DNA of 20,713 nucleotides, from the IMG/VR virus record IMGVR_UViG_3300029908_000179, positions 1 to 20,713 of that record; one strand, written 5' to 3'. Made by a program: the position numbers and the translations under genes. The DNA is from a virus. Position 1 is the stretch's first letter. Every line of letters begins with the position of its first letter. The notes beneath the pieces are model-generated. The model saw only the letters and a program-made list of their open reading frames with translations, made no database searches and was not told the origin of the DNA. Below, one piece after another: positions 13,907 through 20,713 of this stretch.

Positions 13907-14862
13907 TGGCGGGGAGTAACTTTGGCCGTATCGTAAAGGTCAGGGTCTACGCCACGAGCTTGAGTGACGTTGGTCTGGGCGCTTCAAAAATAGACTACTC
14001 GAATTCATACACCGAGTTCTCGTCGGTTCAAAAAGACGGGTCGCAGGGCTTCAGGATCAAGGGCAACATCGTGCAGGTCATGCCGACGGTTGCTTTCAAT
14101 ACGAATCAAATACATCTGACGCTCTACAATCTCGGTAAGAATTCGAGATCTATTCTTCAGTCTCAAATCGGGACAAAGATCGAAATCTTTGCTGGGTACA
14201 ATAACGTCGCGGTCCGGATTGGCGCTGGGAACATCCTATGGTGCGTGACTCATAAGAGCGGTCCTGATTACATCACCGAAATCATCGCGGGCGACGCACA
14301 ATCTGCGCTCGTGAACGGGACCATCAACAAAAGCTTTAAGGGCGCTGTCACTTATCAGCAAATAATAAACGCGTGCATCGCAGCGATGGCCGAAGACGGA
14401 ATCACGGCCGGGAATATTCAAGACGTTCCGAGCGGGGGCTTTAACCAAGGCCACGTCCTGAGTCGCAGCCCAATGGTCGAACTGTTCGAGGTCTGTCAGT
14501 CGATTGGCTTAAGCGCCACGATAGTCGACGGAAAAGTGAACGTCCTTAAGGTCGGAAACGGAACGCCGGCCCCGCCAATAACCATTTCGGTAGACACTGG
14601 TCTTATCGGGATTCCGGAAGTTCAGCCTCCGGGCGTGATTGGTTTTCAAGACGCCGCGTCCCCCGTTACCGCGAGCCCGCAAAACAACGTTTCGTTCACT
14701 CATCTGCTCAGGTGCGACCTGACTCTTTGGCAGCAAGTGAATATCGTCAGCAAGTTTATAAACGGGATCTACGTGATTCAAAGCGTGACCCAGGATTTTG
14801 ATTCCTGGGAAGGAAACTTCTTTTCCAAGTGCGAGGCGTCCAGGCCTCCGGCGGCTGCATGA
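13903..14862 (+). CDS. Baseplate hub protein (gp27 / gpD-like)
   Basis: A 319-residue protein coupled to both neighbours by ATGA. It has two beta-barrel-like halves: R-I-V-K-V-R-V-Y and Q-I-H-L-T-L-Y-N-L-G early, I-E-I-F-A-G-Y and V-A-V-R-I-G-A-G-N-I-L-W in the first half, then a helix (Y-Q-Q-I-I-N-A-C-I-A-A-M), the P-M-V-E-L-F-E-V-C-Q helix and D-G-K-V-N-V-L-K-V-G. The C-terminal Y-V-I-Q-S-V-T-Q-D-F-D-S-W-E-G-N-F matches the common ending of hub proteins. It would form the trimeric hub joining the tube to the spike, whose gene comes next. Confidence 0.83.
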   Translation: MMAGSNFGRIVKVRVYATSLSDVGLGASKIDYSNSYTEFSSVQKDGSQGFRIKGNIVQVMPTVAFNTNQIHLTLYNLGKNSRSILQSQIGTKIEIFAGYNNVAVRIGAGNILWCVTHKSGPDYITEIIAGDAQSALVNGTINKSFKGAVTYQQIINACIAAMAEDGITAGNIQDVPSGGFNQGHVLSRSPMVELFEVCQSIGLSATIVDGKVNVLKVGNGTPAPPITISVDTGLIGIPEVQPPGVIGFQDAASPVTASPQNNVSFTHLLRCDLTLWQQVNIVSKFINGIYVIQSVTQDFDSWEGNFFSKCEASRPPAAA

Positions 14863-15503
14863 GCTTAGGGAATTTAAAACCCACACTCTACGACACGATT
14901 CAGTCAGTGGTTCAAACGCTGATGTTAGACTTGAATTTTTGCTTGCCCGCGAAAATCGTCGCCTACGATAAGGCCACGCAGTACGCGGACGTCCAGATTC
15001 AACTCTACCAAAAATTCAGCGATGGCTCGCTCGTGCTCCCGCCAGTGATTCCGAACGTTCCCGTGAAGCACCCGCGCGCGCAGGGTGGGGCCGCCTTCAT
15101 GCATATGCCGCTGACGGCGGGCGACGACGTGACCTTGGTCTTTTCTCAGCGGTCCTTGGACAACTGGAAGACGCAGGGCGGCGAAAGCGATCCAAACAGC
15201 ACTCGGAAGAGTCATATCACTGACGCTTACGCCTTGATCGGCGGCTCAGCTATACCGGACGCCTTCTCTCCGGCCACCGACGATGCGATTGAAATCGTGA
15301 ACGGAACGGCTGCGATCAACATATACCCGAGCGGGAAATTTAAGATTACAAATGGGACCGACGACTTGATATCCTTGGTCCAACAGGGTTTCCAAACGCT
15401 TTCCGAAGACACGGTAAACACCATGCTTGGGCCTCAGCCCTTGAATGATTTTGAAACGTATTCTCAGATCGCGACCAAAATAATGAACCTCCAGGAATCT
15501 TGA
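14859..15503 (+). CDS. Baseplate central spike protein (gp138 N-terminal family)
   Basis: The ATG at 14859 overlaps the hub stop by four bases and is preferred to 14829 within the hub gene; length 214. The segment A-K-I-V-A-Y-D-K-A-T-Q-Y-A-D-V-Q-I, followed by P-P-V-I-P-N-V-P-V-K-H-P and L-T-A-G-D-D-V-T-L-V-F-S-Q-R-S-L-D-N-W is the OB-fold domain of gp138-type spikes (PF18352). A short C-terminal beta part (I-N-I-Y-P-S-G-K-F-K-I-T-N-G) precedes a helical end. The protein lacks a long needle domain, so any tip protein would be separate. Confidence 0.87.
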   Translation: MSLGNLKPTLYDTIQSVVQTLMLDLNFCLPAKIVAYDKATQYADVQIQLYQKFSDGSLVLPPVIPNVPVKHPRAQGGAAFMHMPLTAGDDVTLVFSQRSLDNWKTQGGESDPNSTRKSHITDAYALIGGSAIPDAFSPATDDAIEIVNGTAAINIYPSGKFKITNGTDDLISLVQQGFQTLSEDTVNTMLGPQPLNDFETYSQIATKIMNLQES

Positions 15504-15504
15504 G

Positions 15505-15801
15505 ATGGCACTGAACCCAACACCGCCAGGAAAAGCGATTGCAGATTTGTTTTTCAACTCTGCTCCCACTCCGGGAACTCCGGTCACGGTTTCCCAGTTA
15601 GAGGCGCTCTGGGAGAGCGCCATAGCCATTCTTTACGCCGACATCGTGGCGAACATGGACGTACTCCCGGCCGGACACGCCGGACCGGGGCTTCAGACTC
15701 CTATCGGAATTCCAGGCGAGGTGTTCACGGGGGCCGGCGCAGGCGGAACGACTCAAACGAATGCCGCTGAAACTATTATCGGGATGGGAAGCGTTCAATG
15801 A
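15505..15801 (+). CDS. Unrecognised 98-residue baseplate-region protein
   Basis: Starts one base after the spike stop and overlaps the next gene by ATGA. The first 50 residues contain a Pro-rich start (N-P-T-P-P-G-K-A-I-A-D-L-F-F) and a helix (Q-L-E-A-L-W-E-S-A-I-A-I-L-Y-A-D-I-V); the second half is Gly/Pro/Thr-rich and probably extended. Position between spike and gp25-like wedge suggests a virion or assembly role. I do not recognise its family. Confidence 0.7.
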   Translation: MALNPTPPGKAIADLFFNSAPTPGTPVTVSQLEALWESAIAILYADIVANMDVLPAGHAGPGLQTPIGIPGEVFTGAGAGGTTQTNAAETIIGMGSVQ

Positions 15802-16196
15802 GCGATCTCGGAATGAACCTCGTGACAAACGATTTAGATATCCGAAACGGAGACCTTTATCTCGTCACCGGCACCGACGCCATCGCTCAGAACCTTCAAC
15901 AGACGCTCCAGCTCTGGCTCGGCGAGTGGTTCCTAGACACGACCAAGGGCATTCCGTTTAAACAGCAAATCCTGATCAAGAATCCAAACTTAGACGTCGT
16001 ACAGGCGGACATTGTAAACGCGGCCGTCGCGGTTCCGGGCGTAACTCAGGTCATGAACGTGACCTTCAACTACTCAAATCAAAGCCGGACCTTTTCGATT
16101 TCAGTGGATGCTCAGACCAGTACGGGGGAGATTATAACCGTGCCAGCTCAAATTACTTTACCAACTAACTCTACGATCCAAGGGACGCCATCATGA
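15798..16196 (+). CDS. Baseplate wedge protein, gp25-like
   Basis: A 132-residue protein coupled on both sides by ATGA. It shows the gp25/GPW pattern: an N-terminal D-L-D-I-R-N-G-D-L-Y-L-V-T-G, A-I-A-Q-N-L-Q-Q-T-L-Q-L-W-L-G-E-W-F-L-D, then G-I-P-F-K-Q-Q-I and P-G-V-T-Q-V-M-N-V. The acidic E in L-G-E-W-F is part of the core conserved in this family. The wedge links the sheath to the J-like protein and starts sheath assembly. Confidence 0.87.
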   Translation: MSDLGMNLVTNDLDIRNGDLYLVTGTDAIAQNLQQTLQLWLGEWFLDTTKGIPFKQQILIKNPNLDVVQADIVNAAVAVPGVTQVMNVTFNYSNQSRTFSISVDAQTSTGEIITVPAQITLPTNSTIQGTPS

Positions 16197-17689
16197 GCGC
16201 TGGCACTGGGTATGGCGTAACGGTCCAAGGCTTCGTTCTTCCGCTGCTCACCGATCTTCTTACCGATCTAAATAATGCGGTTCAGGCTCAATTCGGGGCC
16301 GACGCGAACGTAGCCCCTCAAGCTTTTTTTGGTCAGCTCAATGGCATCATTGCAGAGCGCCTGTCGCTCGTGTGGCAAGCCATGCAGGATACCTATTTCT
16401 CTGCCGTCCCTGACGAGGCTTCCGGCGCGTCTCTGGACAACGTGGGCGCGCTCCGGGGGATTCCAAGACTTCAGGCGTCTGCATCCGTTCAGCAAAATGA
16501 AAAGCTTTTTGGTGTCAGTGGCACCCTGATCCCTGCCGGGACTCAGTTCTCGGTTCAGAACGCGCCAGCGAGCGTGTTCGCGACTGCGGCCGATGCGACG
16601 CTTGGACCTGGGGCGAACTGCATTCAGACGCTCACATTTTCCGGAACGCCGGTCAGTGGTGTTTGGACGGTTGCGAACGCTGAGCAATCCACCGGAAATC
16701 TCGCGTACAACATCACGGCGTCTGTTCTTCAATCTGCGATTCAGACTCTTCCTTTTTGCTCTGGGTGCACCGTCACCGGAAGCTATACCGCAGGATTTAC
16801 TGTCAATTTCAATGGTGCCGGAACCGGCGGCCTCATGGTTCAGCCTCAGTTCACATCAACATCGACGATGGTCACTTCGGGAAGTACGCCGGTCACCGTC
16901 GCCACCGAAATCACACAAGCCGGTGTCGATCAGCTTTCCGTCACGCTCACGGCTACCGACACCGGTCCGATCATCGCGAACGCAGGAACGCTTACCAACA
17001 TCCTGACTCCCGTATCCGGCCTCACGAACGCGCTCAACATCACCGACGCCACTGTGGGCTCGAATGTCGAAACGGATACCGCCTACCGCGCGCGTATGGC
17101 GGAAGAGCTTCAAATCGCTGGCGCAGGCACCGTGGAAGCGATTCGGGCGAAATTGCTAGCAACTACCGGCGTTGAATCCGCGCTCGTTTACGAAAATGTG
17201 GACGACGTTCCAGACGGAGACGGAAGACCTCCGCATTGCTTCGAGTGCGTCGTCAACGGCGGGACCGACGCGGCGGTTGCGGAAGCCATTTGGCTTGCGA
17301 AGCCGGCCGGGATCGAAACTTACGGGTCGAGCAATTATACGATCACCGATTCGCAGGGGCAGACTCACGTCATTTACTTCTCACGGCCGACACTCGTTGA
17401 CGTCTACATCACGGCCAACCTGCTCGTGAACTTGAATTTTCCATCGAACGGTCAGGCGCTCATTCAAACGATTTTTGACACCTACATCAACAGCCTGAAT
17501 CAAGGTGTGAGCGTTATCGTGGATCCGTACCTGACGGCACAACTCGCGAGTATCCCGGGCATCGACTACGCGACGATTTACGTCTCGACCACGCCGGGGC
17601 CAACGGAGTCGAACAACATTCCGATCGCGGCTTACGAGCAGGCGTTCACTCAAACTGATTTCATCATCATCAACAAGAGCGCGGGGTGA
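16193..17689 (+). CDS. Baseplate wedge protein J / gp47-like with an inserted beta domain
   Basis: A 498-residue protein coupled to the gp25-like gene by ATGA. Family landmarks are the N-terminal helix region with A-V-Q-A-Q-F-G and S-G-A-S-L-D-N-V-G-A-L-R-G-I-P-R, the G-T-L-I-P-A-G-T-Q-F segment, G-P-I-I-A-N-A-G-T-L-T-N-I-L-T-P-V-S-G-L, D-T-A-Y-R-A-R-M at about 295-302 and G-V-E-S-A-L-V-Y-E-N. Residues about 141-245 are an extra Thr/Gly-rich beta domain with C189-x2-C192 that the common family form lacks. The C-terminus ends in a typical I-P-I-A-A-Y-E-Q-A-F stretch. With gp25 and the I-like protein it forms the wedge unit of the baseplate. Confidence 0.88.
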   Translation: MSAGTGYGVTVQGFVLPLLTDLLTDLNNAVQAQFGADANVAPQAFFGQLNGIIAERLSLVWQAMQDTYFSAVPDEASGASLDNVGALRGIPRLQASASVQQNEKLFGVSGTLIPAGTQFSVQNAPASVFATAADATLGPGANCIQTLTFSGTPVSGVWTVANAEQSTGNLAYNITASVLQSAIQTLPFCSGCTVTGSYTAGFTVNFNGAGTGGLMVQPQFTSTSTMVTSGSTPVTVATEITQAGVDQLSVTLTATDTGPIIANAGTLTNILTPVSGLTNALNITDATVGSNVETDTAYRARMAEELQIAGAGTVEAIRAKLLATTGVESALVYENVDDVPDGDGRPPHCFECVVNGGTDAAVAEAIWLAKPAGIETYGSSNYTITDSQGQTHVIYFSRPTLVDVYITANLLVNLNFPSNGQALIQTIFDTYINSLNQGVSVIVDPYLTAQLASIPGIDYATIYVSTTPGPTESNNIPIAAYEQAFTQTDFIIINKSAG

Positions 17690-17692
17690 TGA

Positions 17693-18373
17693 TTGTTTAC
17701 TCCGATTAATAACCACGTAGAGCAGGCAATTGCGAGACTGGTCACCCAGTACAAAAACGCGCCTAATTTGCAGGGTTTAATCACTGCTATCGTTGAGCAG
17801 ATTCAGATCATCGAGAACTCGCTCACCGACATGAACACGCTTCGGTATTTGCCGGACGCGCAAGGACAGCAACTCGACAATATCGGTCAAATCGTTGGCA
17901 TCGCCCGCCCGGCCGGCATGAGCGATGCGCTTTACCTGAACCTCATTCTTGGCCAGATTAAAATCAACACGTCCCAGGGTCAGCCCGAACAGGTCATCCA
18001 GCTTTTCCTGCTTTTGACCGGAGCTCCGTTCGTGATCCTTTACGAAGGCGCGAACGCGGAAATTCTGCTCGAGTCTTCATTTCAAGTCCCTGACCAACCG
18101 ACTGCGGACAATCTGATCGAAACAATATCTCAGGCCACTCCGGCCGGGGTCCGTGTCGACGGAATCGTGTCCTTCGATCCAACCATGGCGTTCGCCTATG
18201 ACGGCCCGCTGCCCGGGTTCGGGTACGACGATGGAAGTCAAACGGTTGGCGGGAAGTACGCGGAACTTTGGGAGTATGCCGGTGGTGGATTCGCCTATGA
18301 CGGAAGCGATCCATCAGGGCTCGGGTACGGAAGCCTTTCAGATCCATTGTGTGGAGGGACGTACTTAACATGA
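17693..18373 (+). CDS. Baseplate protein I-like (DUF2612)
   Basis: A 226-residue protein beginning at TTG 17693, four bases after the J-like stop, with GGGGTGAT as ribosome-binding site; the nearby ATG at 17689 is out of frame and stops after six codons. The helical N-terminal half with L-P-D-A-Q-G-Q-Q-L-D-N-I-G-Q-I-V-G-I-A-R is the DUF2612 signature. The C-terminal region has two copies of F-A-Y-D-G followed by G-F-G-Y/G-L-G-Y and a C-G-G-T-Y end, as in related tail proteins that connect wedge to fibre. Its stop codon overlaps the start of the HNH gene. Confidence 0.85.
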   Translation: MFTPINNHVEQAIARLVTQYKNAPNLQGLITAIVEQIQIIENSLTDMNTLRYLPDAQGQQLDNIGQIVGIARPAGMSDALYLNLILGQIKINTSQGQPEQVIQLFLLLTGAPFVILYEGANAEILLESSFQVPDQPTADNLIETISQATPAGVRVDGIVSFDPTMAFAYDGPLPGFGYDDGSQTVGGKYAELWEYAGGGFAYDGSDPSGLGYGSLSDPLCGGTYLT

Positions 18374-18867
18374 CCCCAATAGAAGAAATCGAACTTATAA
18401 AAGATTTTGAACGATACTTTGAATATCACTCTGATGGTTATTTGATTAGAAAAAAGTCTCTTCCTGGGAGTGGGCCATCTGGTTCTATAGTTAAAAGCCA
18501 TCCTAATAAGAAAACTGGACATTCAACGATTGGGTTTAAGAAAAAAAATTACTACGTTCACAGGGTGATATTCGCCATTGTGAATGGTTATTTTCCTGAT
18601 CAGGTCGATCACATTGATCGAAATCCACTTAATAATAAAATTGAAAACCTAAGAGAATGCACAGCTCTTCAAAATATGTGGAACCGGACTAGGAACAAAG
18701 ACGGAAACATTAAAGGTCTGGATTTTCACGGTGCGACAAATAGGTGGCGCGGTAGAATAAAGGTTTCTGGGGCGGTTCATTTCTTTCAATCTAAAGACAA
18801 AGAAAAAGTGATCCTGTGGCTAGCTGAGAGTCGATCTAAGCTACACGGAGAATTTGCATGCGCGTAA
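18370..18867 (+). CDS. HNH homing endonuclease with AP2-like domain
   Basis: A 165-residue protein. ATG at 18370 is chosen since it overlaps the DUF2612 stop (ATGA), though a TTG at 18349 is in frame. Residues about 60-106 form an HNH motif: H64-R65, D80-H81-I82-D83, N88-N89 and the N-L-R at 93-95. Residues 116-160 (G-L-D-F-H-G-A-T-N-R-W-R-G-R-I) look like a small AP2-type DNA-binding domain, a common pairing in phage homing nucleases. The gene is clearly more A+T-rich than its neighbours and uses AGA, ATA and AAA often, suggesting separate origin. It is freestanding; I see no intron or intein signs in the flanking genes. Confidence 0.9.
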   Translation: MTPIEEIELIKDFERYFEYHSDGYLIRKKSLPGSGPSGSIVKSHPNKKTGHSTIGFKKKNYYVHRVIFAIVNGYFPDQVDHIDRNPLNNKIENLRECTALQNMWNRTRNKDGNIKGLDFHGATNRWRGRIKVSGAVHFFQSKDKEKVILWLAESRSKLHGEFACA

Positions 18868-18894
18868 TTTTAACGTAGAGTTAGGGGAGAAAAG
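18370..18894 (+). mobile_element. Likely mobile HNH gene unit inserted between baseplate and fibre genes
   Basis: The AT-richer stretch begins at the stop codon of the DUF2612 gene and ends by the ribosome-binding site of the fibre gene (GGGGAG just before 18895). Removing it would leave the two structural genes directly adjacent, as elsewhere in this operon. Exact borders cannot be fixed from one sequence, and no terminal repeats are seen. Confidence 0.5.
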
Positions 18895-19920
18895 ATGTCA
18901 AATCCAACGCAGCCAAACGTTTTACCGGCGTGGACCCAGGGGAATAACTCCGTCAGGCAACAGCCGACGGATGGCGAGCAGCTCACCGGGTTTACTCCGA
19001 ACTTTAGACCTCCTTCCGGATGGCATAACTGGTTGTTTGGTATCCTATCCGACTGGATCGCATGGCTGAATTTCATCACGGCGAACCCGGGCTATTTCCC
19101 GGTCAGTAATGCCGGCCACCACGTCGCGACCGCAGGAAACCTTCAGGGTCAGCTCGACCAGCTCGACGCCGTTATGTCGACGCTCGGTTTGGTCGTCATC
19201 CCGACCGTTCAAGGCAACGGAACTCAAGTCGCCTTTCCTCTCCCGCAGGCTCCGATCAACGCGAACTCCGCCGTTCCTACCCTGGACGGAGTCGAGTGCC
19301 AAGAGTCAGAATATACGGTCGAGCAGATCAGCGGAACGTGGAATGTCGTTTTCGGTACGGCTCCAGCGGCTGGTCAGCAAGTAAGCGGATTTATTTTGAC
19401 CGGCTCTTCCGGGGTCGGTGTGGGCGGCGGCGTCGGCGCGATTGAGAACGCTCCCGGCGGAGTAGGTATTTTTTATCAGAACGACGTAAACGTTGCGGTT
19501 CTGAAGTCACTTATCGCCGGCACGAACATGACCATCACCGACGACGCCGATGGGAACATAACCCTGTCGTCTACTGGCGGCGGTGGCGGATCGATCGAAG
19601 TGCATGGCTCTGCATCTGCTCCTGTTTCGGTCGTTCCCGGGACTGGCGTCGTGCCTACTACTGCGGCCGAGCAGGTTTGGTGGATTCAGCCAAGCGCTGG
19701 ATCGGGAGCGGTGCCGATCACGGCGACTCCTCCTATCGCTGCGGGAACCACGGTCGGGCAGCGCTTGAAACTTAAATCGGTAGCGGCTGCGAACTACCTT
19801 ACGATTCCCAATGTGTCCGGAGTGGACATGAACGGCCCGATCAACATGGGGACGTATGGTCAGGCGATTGACTATACGTGGGATGGCACTAATTGGTCTG
19901 AAGACTCTCGGAGGGTCTAA
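18895..19920 (+). CDS. Tail fibre / receptor-binding-like protein
   Basis: A 341-residue protein after TTAGGGGAG. The N-terminal 60 residues contain F-R-P-P-S-G-W-H-N-W-L-F-G-I-L-S-D-W-I-A-W, a recognisable attachment-type start of phage fibres. The middle is beta-rich and Gly-rich, with V-Q-G-N-G-T-Q-V-A-F-P-L and a Gly-Val-Gly hinge. A Gly run (about 227-231) precedes the last 100 residues, which match the C-terminus of the next protein: A-T-P-P-I-A-A-G-T-T-V-G-Q-R-L-K-L, a D-M-N-G-P motif and W-D-G-T-N-W-S-E-D-S-R. The shared end is probably a head domain for binding or trimerisation. Confidence 0.7.
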   Translation: MSNPTQPNVLPAWTQGNNSVRQQPTDGEQLTGFTPNFRPPSGWHNWLFGILSDWIAWLNFITANPGYFPVSNAGHHVATAGNLQGQLDQLDAVMSTLGLVVIPTVQGNGTQVAFPLPQAPINANSAVPTLDGVECQESEYTVEQISGTWNVVFGTAPAAGQQVSGFILTGSSGVGVGGGVGAIENAPGGVGIFYQNDVNVAVLKSLIAGTNMTITDDADGNITLSSTGGGGGSIEVHGSASAPVSVVPGTGVVPTTAAEQVWWIQPSAGSGAVPITATPPIAAGTTVGQRLKLKSVAAANYLTIPNVSGVDMNGPINMGTYGQAIDYTWDGTNWSEDSRRV

Positions 19921-19922
19921 TC

Positions 19923-20660
19923 ATGAAACGGATTTCACTTCTTTTACTGGCTTTTATTTTCACTGCTCAGGCTTTTGCGTCCAGCACTACGATTAAGCAG
20001 GCAGACACGATTCAGAACTCGACCGGCGGTAGCGCTCTTTCTGTTCCGAGCACGGGTACGACGTTCGCGACCGACACTAATACGCTTACTCTGACGAGCA
20101 AGACGATTTCTGGGGCAAGCAACACGCTCTCGAATATCCCTGTCAGCGCGCTGAGCACGGGGACTGCAATCGGAGTGAATACGGGCGGCACGGGCCTCGC
20201 CACTCTGACGGCTGGATACCTCCTATCCGGTAACGGGACCTCGTCGGTTAACCTTATCGCGCCTGGCTCGAGCGGGAACGTTCTGACCTCGAATGGTTCG
20301 ACTTGGTCGAGTTCCGCTCCGTCTTCGAGCGCCCCTACGGTCGTCTCAACCTTCGCTTCCCCGTCTTCGGTCACGGCTGTCGGCGGCGTCACGTTCACTT
20401 CCACCAACGCTTTGACGGTCAACTATATCGCCGGCAGCGGCGGCGCGGTAACGGTCACGGCCAGCCCTCAAATCGCGGCCGGAACGGTCAACGGTCAGAT
20501 GTTGACCCTGGTCGGAACGAGCGCAACGAATACCGTTAAAATTCAAGACGGCACCGGGCTCGCTTTGAACGGTCCGTGGGTCGGCGCTCTCAGCTCGGTC
20601 ATCAACCTTGAGTGGGATAACGGGGCTTCCGTTTGGCGCGAAACCTCCCGAAATAACTAA
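19923..20660 (+). CDS. Signal-peptide-bearing fibre-like protein
   Basis: A 245-residue protein that starts two bases after the fibre stop, with GGAGG in the end of that gene. Residues 1-19 are a textbook Sec signal: K2-R3, a leucine-rich core, and A-F-A before S-S. The rest is a Ser/Thr/Gly-rich beta chain with G-G-T-G-L-A-T-L-T-A-G-Y-L-L-S-G-N-G and G-S-S-G-N-V-L-T-S-N-G-S-T-W units often seen in phage fibres and environmental phage structural proteins. The C-terminal 85 residues are related to the fibre's. Export of a virion protein is unexpected, so it may be a periplasmic or surface protein, or the hydrophobic start may serve another purpose. No function is assigned. Confidence 0.7.
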   Translation: MKRISLLLLAFIFTAQAFASSTTIKQADTIQNSTGGSALSVPSTGTTFATDTNTLTLTSKTISGASNTLSNIPVSALSTGTAIGVNTGGTGLATLTAGYLLSGNGTSSVNLIAPGSSGNVLTSNGSTWSSSAPSSSAPTVVSTFASPSSVTAVGGVTFTSTNALTVNYIAGSGGAVTVTASPQIAAGTVNGQMLTLVGTSATNTVKIQDGTGLALNGPWVGALSSVINLEWDNGASVWRETSRNN

Positions 20661-20671
20661 GGGAACCTGCG

Positions 20672-20713
20672 ATGAAACTCAGAGAGCTATTGTGGCTGTT
20701 TTTTCTTCCGGGG
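20672..20713 (+). CDS. Start of a further gene, cut by the window edge
   Basis: ATG at 20672 follows AAGGGAA with suitable spacing, eleven bases after the preceding stop. Only 14 codons are visible: a basic start (K2, R4) then a hydrophobic L-L-W-L-F-F-L-P run, which may be a signal peptide or membrane segment. Nothing more can be said. Confidence 0.5.
   Translation, partial: MKLRELLWLFFLPG

Noticed and set aside
14829-14858. Longer start for the spike protein
   Set aside because: ATG 14859 gives the ATGA overlap typical of this operon and the expected N-terminus.
16193-17689. Intron or intein associated with the HNH gene
   Set aside because: The flanking baseplate and fibre genes are intact and the HNH gene is not inside either, so it is freestanding.
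1-20713. tRNA genes, CRISPR arrays, insertion sequences and integrase or attachment sites
   Set aside because: No cloverleaf-like sequence, regularly spaced direct repeats, transposase or integrase coding, or flanking duplications were seen on reading both strands.

Overview
The window is a stretch of tailed-phage (or prophage) genome coding for the virion of a phage with a contractile tail (myovirus morphology, Caudoviricetes). Every convincing gene lies on the + strand in one tight block: many neighbours overlap by four bases (ATGA, GTGA or TTGA), so translational coupling is likely. The genes are moderately GC-rich. The host cannot be named from the sequence; the gene order (DUF1073 portal, Mu F-like protein, DUF2213 protease, cement protein, DUF2184 capsid, DUF4054, DUF3383 sheath, DUF3277 tube) is one known from phages of Gram-negative bacteria.

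Head region (1-8775). The window opens inside the portal gene, whose C-terminus carries an acidic, Pro/Gly-rich linker and then a complete Nudix hydrolase domain. A tiny zinc-ribbon protein and a Mu F-like minor head protein follow. A 192-base gap holds two tight hairpins and a possible 44-codon ORF. Next come a prohead protease-scaffold fusion with a strong internal start that would yield the scaffold alone, the cement protein and the major capsid protein. A perfect 14-bp hairpin closes the capsid gene. Two small related proteins, a DUF4054 connector, a gp10/virion-morphogenesis-like protein, a second Cys-rich small protein, a head-closure-like protein and a tail-terminator-like protein complete the head-tail junction.

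Tail region (8787-18373). Sheath, tube and tail assembly chaperone are followed by the tape measure. The chaperone gene has a classical T TTT TTC slippery heptamer at 11032-11038, and the -1 frame is then open to 11298, filling what would otherwise be an unexplained 174-base gap before the tape measure. The baseplate module follows in standard order: Dit-like protein, small plug protein, hub, gp138-type spike, an unrecognised 98-residue protein, gp25-like wedge, J/gp47-like wedge and DUF2612 (I-like) protein.

Distal region (18370-20713). A freestanding AT-richer HNH/AP2 homing-endonuclease gene sits exactly at the stop codon of the DUF2612 gene. It is followed by a tail-fibre-like protein and a second protein that shares the fibre's C-terminal domain but begins with a Sec-type signal peptide, which is odd for a virion part. 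The last gene is cut by the window edge after 14 codons.

Most notable points: the portal-Nudix fusion, at a position where relatives in the same portal family can carry an anti-CBASS Acb1 nuclease domain; the chaperone frameshift; the nested scaffold start with quasi-periodic R-x-D-S motifs; and the signal-peptide-bearing fibre paralogue. All family assignments come from reading the sequence without database searches.
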